From Micromonospora ferruginea (lineage in GTDB: Bacteria; Actinomycetota; Actinomycetes; Mycobacteriales; Micromonosporaceae): 64,000 bases of DNA. A model generated the notes under the pieces. That model searched no databases and was not told where the DNA came from. It saw nothing but the letters and a program-made list of their open reading frames with translations. The translations under genes and the position numbers were made by a program. Of this stretch, positions 50,596-57,874 are shown piece by piece (within the stretch, counting starts at the first letter, position 1; the number at the start of each line of letters is the position of its first letter). The stretch covers positions 1,732,001 through 1,796,000 of the forward strand of contig NZ_CP059322.2 in assembly GCF_013694245.2 (NCBI RefSeq), in the 5' to 3' direction.

Positions 50596-50987
50596 GGTGC
50601 CTCCCACCAGGACGGGCATCACTGGCAGGGACCGTTGGCGATGTCGCGGTTCTCCCGGTCGCGCCGGGACGGCGGGCCCCACCGCCGCTCGCCCCGAGCA
50701 TAACCCCGCCCTCCCGCCCGCCCGTCGCCCCGTGCCCACCCCGCCTGCCCGCTCGCCCCGCCCCGCTCGCCCCGCTCGCCTCGGCCCGCTCGCCCCGCCT
50801 CGCCCCGCGATCTTGCAGTTTTGGCCCTGGCAAAAGGCGCGAATGGCTCATCTCGGGGCCGAAACTGCAAGATCGGCGGGGGTGGGGGCGGGTGCGGGTG
50901 CCGGGGACGGGTGCTGGGCTGGGGGCGGGGCTGGGTGGGGCGGGCGGGGTGGGGGTGGGGGTGGGGGCGGGGGATGGGTGGGGTGGG
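50596..50987. other. Gene-free region with C-rich run, hairpin and G-rich run
   Basis: No gene fits in this 392-bp stretch. From ~50700 to 50807 it is a GCTCGCCCC-type simple repeat, then a 67-bp GATC-type hairpin (50808-50874), then from 50877 into the MFS 3' end a run of G-tracts (GGGGTGGGGG…) that could form G-quadruplexes on the plus strand. Confidence 0.7.
50808..50874. repeat. GATC-type hairpin element 4
   Basis: About 19-20-bp arms with one mismatch: CGATCTTGCAGTTTTGGCCC against GGGCCGAAACTGCAAGATCG, with a ~28-nt loop. It shares GATCWWGNAGTT with elements 1 and 3. Confidence 0.85.
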
Positions 50988-52214
50988 TCAGGAAGGGGTG
51001 GGGGACAGGGCTTGTGGGGTGGGGGTCGGAGTGGACGGGGTGCGGTGGGTGGCGCGTTCGGCGATCAGGAGCACCGCGAGGCCGAGCAGGGTGAGGCCCG
51101 CACCGGCCCAGATCGGGGCGGTGAAGCCCAGGCCGGCGCCGATGGTCAGGCCGCCGATCCAGGCGCCCAGCGCGTTGCCGAGGTTGAACGCGGCGATGTT
51201 GGCGCCGGAGGCGAGCGTCGGCGCCTGGTGGGCGTACCGCATGATCCGCATCTGCAGCGGTGGCACGGTGGCGAAGCCGAACGCGCCCATCAGGACCAGC
51301 GCGACCACGGTCGACGCCGGGTCGGCGGCGGTCAGCGCGAAGCCGACCAGCACCAGGGTGAGCACCGCGAGCACGGTGACCAGGGTGACCGGCAGCGACC
51401 GGTCGGCGGCCCGGCCGCCGGCCAGGTTGCCGACGAACAGTCCGACGCCGAAGAGCACCAGCAGCCACGGGACGGTGGTGGTGGCGAAGCCGCTCACCTC
51501 GGTCAGCGTGTACGCGATGTAGGTGAACGCGCCGAACATGCCGCCGAAGCCGAGCACGGTGACCACCAGCGAGAACCAGACCTGCGGCTGGGTGAAAGCG
51601 CGCAGCTCGCGGCGCAGGCCACCGCCGGCGCCGGCATCGGTGGCCGGATCCCGGCCGGGTACCAGCAGCGCCAGTCCGGCCAGCGCGACCACGCCGATGC
51701 CGGTGATCGCCCAGAACGTGGAGCGCCAGCCGAGGTGCTGGCCGAGGAACGTGCCGAACGGGACGCCGAGGACGTTCGCGACGGTCAGGCCGGCGAACAT
51801 CATCGCGATCGCGCCCGCCCGGCGGGCCGGCGCGACGAGTCCGGCGGCCACCACCGCGCCGATGCCGAAGAACGCGCCGTGGCAGAGCGCCGCGACGATC
51901 CGGCCGGCGAGCATGGTGGCGTAGTCGCCGGCCAGCGCGGAGAGCAGGTTGCCGGCGATGAAGAGCAGCATCAGGGCGAGCAGCACCGGCTTGCGGCGCA
52001 GCCGGGTGACCGCGGCGGTGAGCGCCACGCCGCCGACGGCGACGCTGAGCGCGTACCCGGAGATCAGCCAGCCGGCGACCGACTCGCTGACCGCGAAGTC
52101 GGCGGCGACCTGGGGGAGCAGCCCCATGATCACGAACTCGGTGAGGCCGATGCCGAACGCCCCGATCGCCAGTGCCAGCAGGCCGCCCGGGAGCGCGGAG
52201 GTGCGTGAGGACAT
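50988..52214 (-). CDS. MFS transporter, DHA1-type drug/arabinose-efflux-like
   Basis: 408 aa from ATG 52214 (GGAACGG upstream). Twelve helices; the start LLALAIGAFGIGLTEFVIMGLLPQVAADF and the VSESVAGWLISGYALSVAVGG motif place it with AraJ/YdhP-like efflux proteins. Divergent from a MarR gene with a strong shared palindrome, so it is probably a regulated efflux pump. Confidence 0.9.
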   Translation of the reverse strand: MSSRTSALPGGLLALAIGAFGIGLTEFVIMGLLPQVAADFAVSESVAGWLISGYALSVAVGGVALTAAVTRLRRKPVLLALMLLFIAGNLLSALAGDYATMLAGRIVAALCHGAFFGIGAVVAAGLVAPARRAGAIAMMFAGLTVANVLGVPFGTFLGQHLGWRSTFWAITGIGVVALAGLALLVPGRDPATDAGAGGGLRRELRAFTQPQVWFSLVVTVLGFGGMFGAFTYIAYTLTEVSGFATTTVPWLLVLFGVGLFVGNLAGGRAADRSLPVTLVTVLAVLTLVLVGFALTAADPASTVVALVLMGAFGFATVPPLQMRIMRYAHQAPTLASGANIAAFNLGNALGAWIGGLTIGAGLGFTAPIWAGAGLTLLGLAVLLIAERATHRTPSTPTPTPQALSPTPS

Positions 52215-52245
52215 GACATCCGTTCCATGCGTGGGAGTAATGAGT

Positions 52246-52289
52246 GCGCGTGCAACTACCCGCGCTAGCAACGAAATAGTTGCACGCGC
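52246..52289. promoter_or_regulatory. Long inverted repeat, MarR operator candidate
   Basis: 13-bp perfect arms GCGCGTGCAACTA (52246-52258) and TAGTTGCACGCGC (52277-52289) separated by 18 bp, between the divergent MFS and MarR genes (starts 52214 and 52351). TAGTTGCA-type halves are usual for MarR-family sites; each arm may also be a half operator. Confidence 0.75.
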
Positions 52290-52350
52290 TTTATATCGGC
52301 GCAAGCGTGCTAGGCTGGGGCGACGTCCACGTCACACCCGAGGAGGGCCG

Positions 52351-52800
52351 ATGGGCATCGGCGACGACGCGGTCGAGATCCGCGCCCAGGGGTGGCGCAC
52401 GCTCGCCGCGCTGCACGGCCTGATCGAGACCGCCCTGGAACGCGCCCTGCAGGCCGAGCACGACCTCTCCGTCGTGGAGTACACGGTGCTCGACGCGCTG
52501 TCCCGGCAGGACGGCTGGCACATGCGGATGCGGCAGTTGGCCCGCGCCGCCGCGCTCTCCGGCAGCGCCACCACCCGCCTGGTGACCCGGCTGGAGGAAC
52601 GCGGCCTGCTCACCCGGATCCTCTGCGCCGACGACCGCCGGGGCATCTACACCGAGCTGACCCCCGCCGGTTCCGAACTGCTGGCCCGCGCCCGGCCCAC
52701 CCACGACCGGGTGCTCGCCGACGCGCTGGCCGAGGCCGAGCGCACCCCCGAGCTGGCCCCGCTGGTCGGCGCGCTGCACCGCCTGCCCGCCGCCCGCTGA
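52351..52800 (+). CDS. MarR-family regulator
   Basis: 149 aa from ATG 52351 with AGGAGGG upstream. Winged helix: LSVVEYTVLDALSRQDGWHMRMRQLARAAALSGSATTRLVTRLEERGLLTR, then the wing CADDRRGIYTELTPAG. It is divergent from the MFS exporter gene, which it presumably represses together with itself. Confidence 0.9.
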   Translation: MGIGDDAVEIRAQGWRTLAALHGLIETALERALQAEHDLSVVEYTVLDALSRQDGWHMRMRQLARAAALSGSATTRLVTRLEERGLLTRILCADDRRGIYTELTPAGSELLARARPTHDRVLADALAEAERTPELAPLVGALHRLPAAR

Positions 52801-52913
52801 CCACCGCCGGGCCCGCCGACGTCGCTGACCTGGCAGGACCGGCCGTACGGGCGTACGGTGATCGGCATCCCGCCCGGCGCGGCGGCGTCGGGCCCGTCGC
52901 GCAGGAGGCAACT

Positions 52914-54221
52914 GTGCAGGACCGCACCCCTCGTCCGGACGAGCTGGATCCCGTCGAACGGATCGGCGTCGACGAGCTGCGGGCACGGCAACTGGACCGG
53001 CTGCGGTGGTCGCTGCGGCACGCGTACGACCACGTGCCGCACTACCGCCGCGCGTTCGACGACGCCGGCGCGCACCCCGACGACGTACGCGACCTGGCCG
53101 ACCTGGCCCGCTTCCCGTTCACCGCCAAGGCCGAGCTGCGGGAGAACTACCCGTTCGGCATGTTCGCCGTGCCCCGCGAGAAGGTCGCCCGGCTGCACGC
53201 CTCCTCCGGCACCACCGGACGCCCCACCGTGGTCGGCTACACCCGGGCCGACCTGGACACCTGGGCGAAGCTCATGGCCCGCTCGATCCGGGCCGCCGGT
53301 GGCCGGCGCGGCGACCGGGTGCACGTCGCGTACGGCTACGGGCTGTTCACCGGCGGGCTGGGCGCGCACTACGGCGCCGAGGAACTGGGCTGCACGGTGA
53401 TCCCGGTGTCCGGCGGCATGACCGAACGCCAGGTCATGCTGATCCGCGACCTCGAACCCGAGGTCATCATGGTCACCCCCAGCTACATGCTCGCCATCGT
53501 GGACGAGATGGAACGCCAGGGCGTCGACCCGCGCGCCACCTCGCTGCGCGTCGGCGTCTTCGGCGCCGAGCCGTGGACCGAGGACATGCGCCGGGAGTTG
53601 GAGCAGCGGTTGGACATGCACGCGCTCGACATCTACGGACTCTCCGAGGTGATGGGTCCCGGGGTCGCCGTCGAGTGCGTGGAGACCAAGGACGGCCTGC
53701 ACCTGTGGGAGGACCACTTCTACCCGGAGATCATCGACCCGGTCACCGGCGCGGTGCTGCCCGACGGCGAGCGGGGTGAGCTGGTGCTGACCTCGCTGAC
53801 CAAGGAGGCCATGCCGGTGGTCCGCTACCGCACCCGGGACCTGACCCGGCTGCTGCCCGGCACCGCCCGCCCGATGCGGCGGATCGAGAAGATCACCGGA
53901 CGCACCGACGACATGATGATCCTGCGCGGGGTGAACGTGTTCCCGACCCAGATCGAGGAGCTGATCCTGCGTACCCCCGCCCTGTCGCCGCACTTCCAGT
54001 GCGTGCTGGACCGGCAGGGGCGGCTGGACACCCTGACCGTCCACGTGGAACGGCGCGCCGGGGCCGCGGTGGACGAGGCCGAGCGGGCCGGGGCGGCCCT
54101 GGTCGAGCAGGTCAAGAACACCATCGGGGTCTCGGTGGCGGTCCGGGTGATCGAGCCGGACGGGGTGGAGCGTTCGATGGGCAAGATGCGCCGCATCGTC
54201 GACCAGCGGCGGGACCGCTGA
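52914..54221 (+). CDS. paaK: Phenylacetate-CoA ligase
   Basis: 435 aa from GTG 52914 with AGGAGG upstream. AMP-forming ligase motifs: HASSGTTGRPTVVGYT (P-loop-like), YGLSEVMGPGVA, and the C-terminal hinge GRTDDMMILRGVNVFPTQIEE, usual for PaaK. It activates phenylacetate (or a related aryl acid) to the CoA thioester. The next gene is a PaaI thioesterase, 1 nt after the stop. Confidence 0.93.
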   Translation: MQDRTPRPDELDPVERIGVDELRARQLDRLRWSLRHAYDHVPHYRRAFDDAGAHPDDVRDLADLARFPFTAKAELRENYPFGMFAVPREKVARLHASSGTTGRPTVVGYTRADLDTWAKLMARSIRAAGGRRGDRVHVAYGYGLFTGGLGAHYGAEELGCTVIPVSGGMTERQVMLIRDLEPEVIMVTPSYMLAIVDEMERQGVDPRATSLRVGVFGAEPWTEDMRRELEQRLDMHALDIYGLSEVMGPGVAVECVETKDGLHLWEDHFYPEIIDPVTGAVLPDGERGELVLTSLTKEAMPVVRYRTRDLTRLLPGTARPMRRIEKITGRTDDMMILRGVNVFPTQIEELILRTPALSPHFQCVLDRQGRLDTLTVHVERRAGAAVDEAERAGAALVEQVKNTIGVSVAVRVIEPDGVERSMGKMRRIVDQRRDR

Positions 54222-54222
54222 G

Positions 54223-54639
54223 ATGGCGGGGGACGAGGGTCGTACCGCGGCCCACGCCATGTTCGACGCGGACGTGGCCTCGAAAGGGCTCGGCATCGAA
54301 CTGGTCTCGGCCGGCGACGGCGCGGCGGTGGCCCGGATGCGGGTCACTCCGGCGATGCTCAACGGGCACGCGATCGGCCACGGCGGTTTCGTCTTCCTGC
54401 TCGCCGACACCGCGTTCGCGCTGGCCTGCAACAGCCACGGACCGGCCACCGTGGCCGCCGGTGGCGAGATCAGCTTCCTGCGCCCGGTGCGCGCGGGCGA
54501 CGTGCTGGAGGCGTACGCGACCGAGCGGGTGCGGCAGGGGCGCAGCGGCATCTACGACGTGACGGTCCGGCGCGGCGACGAGGTGGTGGCCGAGTTCCGC
54601 GGGCGCAGCCGCACCGTGCAAGGCGGGGGCCCTTCTTAA
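54223..54639 (+). CDS. paaI: PaaI-type hot-dog thioesterase
   Basis: 138 aa, ATG 54223 next to the paaK stop. Hot-dog motif NGHAIGHGGFVFLLADTAFALACNSHG, with the active-site Asp in LADTAF, and AGGEISFLRPVRAGDVLEA. PaaI hydrolyses ring-hydroxylated phenylacetyl-CoA to rescue CoA. The last codons and stop lie inside a GGGGCCC-type repeat (54624-54675), so the C-terminal QGGGPS is repeat-derived. Confidence 0.92.
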   Translation: MAGDEGRTAAHAMFDADVASKGLGIELVSAGDGAAVARMRVTPAMLNGHAIGHGGFVFLLADTAFALACNSHGPATVAAGGEISFLRPVRAGDVLEAYATERVRQGRSGIYDVTVRRGDEVVAEFRGRSRTVQGGGPS

Positions 54640-54675
54640 CGCATTCCGCATAACAGGGGGCCCCGCTTAACACCA
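54624..54675. repeat. GGGGCCC/TTAAC intergenic repeat, copy 1
   Basis: GCGGGGGCCCTTCTTAACGC, ATTCCGCATAACA and GGGGGCCCCGCTTAACAC: two G-C palindromes each followed by TTAAC. The second copy at 63925-63977 shares the same plan and about three quarters of its bases. Confidence 0.8.
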
Positions 54676-54680
54676 GGCTC

Positions 54681-54720
54681 GTCCGGGTCGGAGTGGCCCC
54701 GTGCCCGCTCCGACCCGGAC
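54681..54720 (-). terminator. Hairpin after the cyclase regulator
   Basis: 13-bp perfect arms GTCCGGGTCGGAG / CTCCGACCCGGAC, 14-nt loop, directly downstream of the stop of the restored cyclase frame (54729). Its position supports the longer frame as the original gene. Confidence 0.7.
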
Positions 54721-54728
54721 CCCGCGGC

Positions 54729-55306
54729 TCAGGCCGCCAGCCTCAGTGCGACACCTGTCGAGGCGCGCCGGCCCACCGGCTCGGGCAGGCGCGCCGCCCG
54801 CTCGAACGGGTGCGCCGGCTCGCCCGCCGCGTCCGGTCCGGCAACGGACGTTCGCGTACCGCCCGGGGCGGCACGCGACGGCGGACCGGCCCGCCCCGCG
54901 TCGGAGCCGGCGTACCCCGGCCGGCTCGCGACCGTCGCGGCCGGACGGGACGGCGGGACGGGCGCCGGTCGGGCCCCTCCACCCGACCGGCGCGGCCGTC
55001 CCGCCCCGAGCGGGCAGCCGGCCCGCCCGTCGGCGGCCCACCCGGGGACGCCGGTCCCGGATTCCGCCGCGGCCGGGTGGCGCGCGGCGGAGGCCTCGCC
55101 GGACCGCCGACCGGCGATCGCGCCCGGCCCGGCGCCGGCACCCCCCACCGTGCCGGCGCCGGACGGCACGGCGTCGGCATCCCCCTCGATGCCGGCGCCC
55201 CGGGTCACCCGGGCGACCGCCTTGACCCCGGCGCCCGGCCGGGCCCCGGCACCCCCCACGGTGCCGGCGCCCGGCGTGACCCGGGCGGCCGTTGCGGCGC
55301 TGGCAT
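54729..55306 (-). pseudogene. Out-of-frame C-terminal remainder of the cyclase regulator
   Basis: Open in another minus-strand frame for ~190 codons, from the frameshift site to 54729. It encodes the continued VTPGAGTVG repeats, then a Gly/Ala/Arg/Pro-rich tail ending PEPVGRRASTGVALRLAA. It has no start signal of its own. Adding one base in the C tract at 55307-55310 joins it to the main frame. Confidence 0.65.
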
Positions 55307-57685
55307 CCCCACGGTGCCGGCGCCCGGCGTGACCCGGGCGGCCGTCGCGGCGCCGGCATCCCCCACGGTGCCGGCGCCCGGCGTGACCCGGGCGGCCGTC
55401 GCGGCGCCGGCATCCCCCACGAGGCCGGTGCCGGGTGCGGCCTCGCCGGCCGGCACGGTGCCCGGCCCGCCGGCGGCAACCCGCCCGACGCCGGTGCCCG
55501 GCCCGCCGGCGGCAACCCGCCCGACGCCGGTGCCCGGCCCGCCGGCGGCAACCCGCCCGACGCCGGTGCCCGGTCCGGCGTTGGCGCCCGCCCGGACTCC
55601 GGCCCTCGGGCGACCGTTCGCGCCCGGTCCGGCGTTGGGCGCGGGCCGGGCGGCGGCGCGCGGTGCCGGCCGGTCGGGACCGGTCGACGCGTCGGGCGCG
55701 CCGGTGACCAGCCGGCGGGCGAAGTCCGCCCGCACCGCGCGGGGTAGCCGATGGGCGGCCACCCGGGCCACCACCGGCTCGATGATCGTCCAGCCGCCGG
55801 CACCGGCAGCGCCCATCGTTACGCCCGACCTGGCTGAACCGACCACGCCGTCCGAGCCGATCGTGGCGACTGAACCGACCGCACCAAGCGAATCGACCGC
55901 ACCAAGCGAATCGACCGCACCCGCCGGAGCGACCGCACCCGCCGGAGCGACCGCACCCGCCGGAGCGACCGCACCCGCCGGGACGACCGCACCCGCCGGG
56001 ACGCCTGTGCCCGCGGTGACGGCCGCGCCGGCTGGGACGACCATCGCGGTCGGCACGACCGACCCGGTCGGGCCCGGCGTGTCCGCCCGGCCGGTGCCGG
56101 TACGCCGCAGCAGCCCGGCCGCGGCCAGGGCGTGCAGCGCCGGCCCGGCCTGTCCCGCCGGCCAGCCGAGCATCCGCTCGACGGTGGCGGCGGTGATCGG
56201 GCCGCCCAGCGCGGCGCCGGCCATCAGCACCGCCCGGCGGGTGCCGTCCAGCGTGTCCAGCCGGGCGTCCACCAGGCGGCGTACCGCGGCGGGCACCCCC
56301 GCCGGCTCGGCGTCCGGGTCGGCCGCGGCGTAGGCGGTGGCGACGCCCGGGTTGCCGCCGACCAGGGGTAGCAGGCGCGCGACCAGGGCGGCCGGCCGGT
56401 CGGCCCGGTCGAGCAGGTGGCGCAGCAGGCGGCCGGTGTCGCGGGCGCCCAGCGGCGGCAACCACACCCGGTGCCGCCGGCCGGCCGGCCCCGGCCACGG
56501 GTCGGCCCGTCCGGCGCCGTGCGTGGTGACCACCGCCAGCGCCAGCCCCCGGTCGCCGGCGGTGGCGTGCAACTGGCGCAGGAAGCGGTGCAGCGCCGGC
56601 GCGGCGCGGTCCAGGTCGTCCACGGCCACCACCACCGGGCTTCCGGTGGCCCGGTCGAGCAGGAGGTCGCGGCAGGCGGTCGCGGCCCGGGCGCCGGCCG
56701 CGGCGTCGCGCGGCGCGGCGAGGAACGCGGCCAGCGCGGGGCTGGTCGCGGACCACACGGCGCGCGCGGGTCGCGGCCGGACGCCGGCGACGTCCGGCGT
56801 GAGCAGCGCGCGGACCAGGTCGGCCAGGGGCGCGAGGTCCCCGTCCGGGTACGGTGGGCAGTGCGTCACGCACCAACGCACGGTGGTGCCGTCCACCCGC
56901 GCCACGGCACGGGTCAGCTCGTGCAGCAGCCGGCTGCGACCGCTGCCGGGCGGCCCGGTCAGCGAGATCCATCGTGGACGACGCTCGCGCAGCGCCCGGG
57001 ACACCGCGTCGGCCGCGCCGGCCAGTTCGCGCCGGCGGCCCACCAGCGGGCCTCGGTGCCGGGCCGGCCGGTGCGGGGACACCCCGGTGACCCGCCAGAC
57101 GTCCAGCGAGGACGCCTTGCCGGTCAGGGTCACGGTGGCGAGGGGGCGGACCTCCACCAGCCCGGTGACCGCCCGCCGGGTGGTGGGGCAGACCACCACC
57201 CCGCCGGGTGGCGCGTACTCCTGCAGCCTCGCCGCGGTGGTGATCACCGCGCCGCTGGCGGCGCCGTGCCCGCCGTCGCGGGCCCCGGTCAGGTCGACCA
57301 GCACCTCGCCGGTCGCCACCCCGACCCGGACCCGCAGCCGGGCGTCGCCCGGGGACCGCCGGTCCAGCGCCGCCTGGATCTCCAGCCCGGCCCGCACCGC
57401 CCGGTACGCGTCGAAGCCGTCGCAGTCGGGCGCGCCGAACAGCGCCATCACGGCGTCGCCGACGTACTTCTCCACCACGCCCCGCCAGCGGCGCAGCACG
57501 CCGGAGACGGTGCCGAAGTAGACCCGTTGCAGGGTCCGCACGTCCTCCGGGTCGAGCCGTTCCACCAGGGCGGTCGAGCCGACGATGTCGACGAAGAGCA
57601 CGGTGACGGTCCGGCGTTCCTCCGGCAGCGGCCAGCGGGGCGCGCGGACGTCTTCCCGACTCCCCACGGGCGTGGTGATCACCAT
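55205..57685 (-). CDS. Class III adenylate/guanylate cyclase-domain ATPase regulator, C-terminus frameshifted
   Basis: 826 aa as sequenced from ATG 57685 (AAAGGGTGG upstream); GTG 57694 is an alternative. Cyclase domain first: RTVTVLFVDIVGST and EKYVGDAVMALFGAPD (metal-binding Asp), then VRVGVATGEVLVD. A BTAD/AAA-type ATPase follows, with Walker A degraded to GPPGSGRS (Lys replaced by Arg) and Walker B VVAVDDLDRA. The winged-helix part is interrupted by PAGAV-type 6-residue repeats before GGWTIIEPVVARVAAHRLP. After ~residue 690 come GVGRVAAGGPGT and ATAARVTPGAGTVG repeats; a 1-bp slip in the latter ends the frame at 55205. The full frame would be ~985 aa. Confidence 0.75.
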   Translation of the reverse strand: MVITTPVGSREDVRAPRWPLPEERRTVTVLFVDIVGSTALVERLDPEDVRTLQRVYFGTVSGVLRRWRGVVEKYVGDAVMALFGAPDCDGFDAYRAVRAGLEIQAALDRRSPGDARLRVRVGVATGEVLVDLTGARDGGHGAASGAVITTAARLQEYAPPGGVVVCPTTRRAVTGLVEVRPLATVTLTGKASSLDVWRVTGVSPHRPARHRGPLVGRRRELAGAADAVSRALRERRPRWISLTGPPGSGRSRLLHELTRAVARVDGTTVRWCVTHCPPYPDGDLAPLADLVRALLTPDVAGVRPRPARAVWSATSPALAAFLAAPRDAAAGARAATACRDLLLDRATGSPVVVAVDDLDRAAPALHRFLRQLHATAGDRGLALAVVTTHGAGRADPWPGPAGRRHRVWLPPLGARDTGRLLRHLLDRADRPAALVARLLPLVGGNPGVATAYAAADPDAEPAGVPAAVRRLVDARLDTLDGTRRAVLMAGAALGGPITAATVERMLGWPAGQAGPALHALAAAGLLRRTGTGRADTPGPTGSVVPTAMVVPAGAAVTAGTGVPAGAVVPAGAVAPAGAVAPAGAVAPAGAVDSLGAVDSLGAVGSVATIGSDGVVGSARSGVTMGAAGAGGWTIIEPVVARVAAHRLPRAVRADFARRLVTGAPDASTGPDRPAPRAAARPAPNAGPGANGRPRAGVRAGANAGPGTGVGRVAAGGPGTGVGRVAAGGPGTGVGRVAAGGPGTVPAGEAAPGTGLVGDAGAATAARVTPGAGTVGDAGAATAARVTPGAGTVGMPAPQRPPGSRRAPAPWGVPGPGRAPGSRRSPG
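55261..55421. repeat. 54-bp tandem repeats with a 53-bp first unit
   Basis: Units run 55261-55313 (53 bp), 55314-55367 (54 bp) and from 55368 on. The first has four Cs where the others have five (55307-55310 against 55360-55364). This single missing base causes the frameshift in the cyclase gene. Confidence 0.9.
55461..55580. repeat. 36-bp tandem repeats, three copies
   Basis: Unit GCGGCAACCCGCCCGACGCC followed by GGTGCCCGGCCCGCCG, encoding GVGRVAAGGPGT on the minus strand within the cyclase gene. Confidence 0.85.
55879..56010. repeat. 18-bp tandem repeats inside the winged-helix region
   Basis: GCACCCGCCGGAGCGACC and the variant GCACCAAGCGAATCGACC, about seven copies, encoding AGAVAP/SLGAVD units on the minus strand. 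Confidence 0.85.
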
Positions 57686-57752
57686 CGCACCCACCCTTTC
57701 CCTGGTCCGGTGCCCGACGACCTCCGGACACTTTCACCACCGGGTCCTCGGG

Positions 57753-57772
57753 GGATCGGTAGGACGACGTAT
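57753..57772 (-). promoter_or_regulatory. Shared 20-bp motif, cyclase promoter copy
   Basis: Read on the minus strand: ATACGTCGTCCTACCGATCC, 58-68 nt before the cyclase start. It matches 60828-60847 at 18 of 20 positions. It lies in the region between the divergent cyclase and LAL regulator genes. Confidence 0.6.
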
Positions 57773-57874
57773 GTCGGGCACGCGCAACCGTTAGTCGGTT
57801 TGTCGACGCGAGGAGTACGAGTGGGGCCGTGAGGCCGTAGAACGGTGCGGGGACCTGTGACTAGGCTGCGTGCC

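Noticed and set aside
50600..50720. Possible fluoride riboswitch before the first crcB gene
   Set aside because: I tried to fit the crcB motif (GGNGAUGG … AACCGCC … CUGAUG) on the minus strand. There are isolated fragments such as AACCGC and GTGATGCC, but the order and pseudoknot pairing do not fit.
55205..57685. Treating the cyclase regulator as an intact gene ending at 55205
   Set aside because: The shortened C-terminus reads through repeats in a shifted frame (QRPPGSRRAP), whereas the alternative frame continues the repeat pattern and ends at a terminator.
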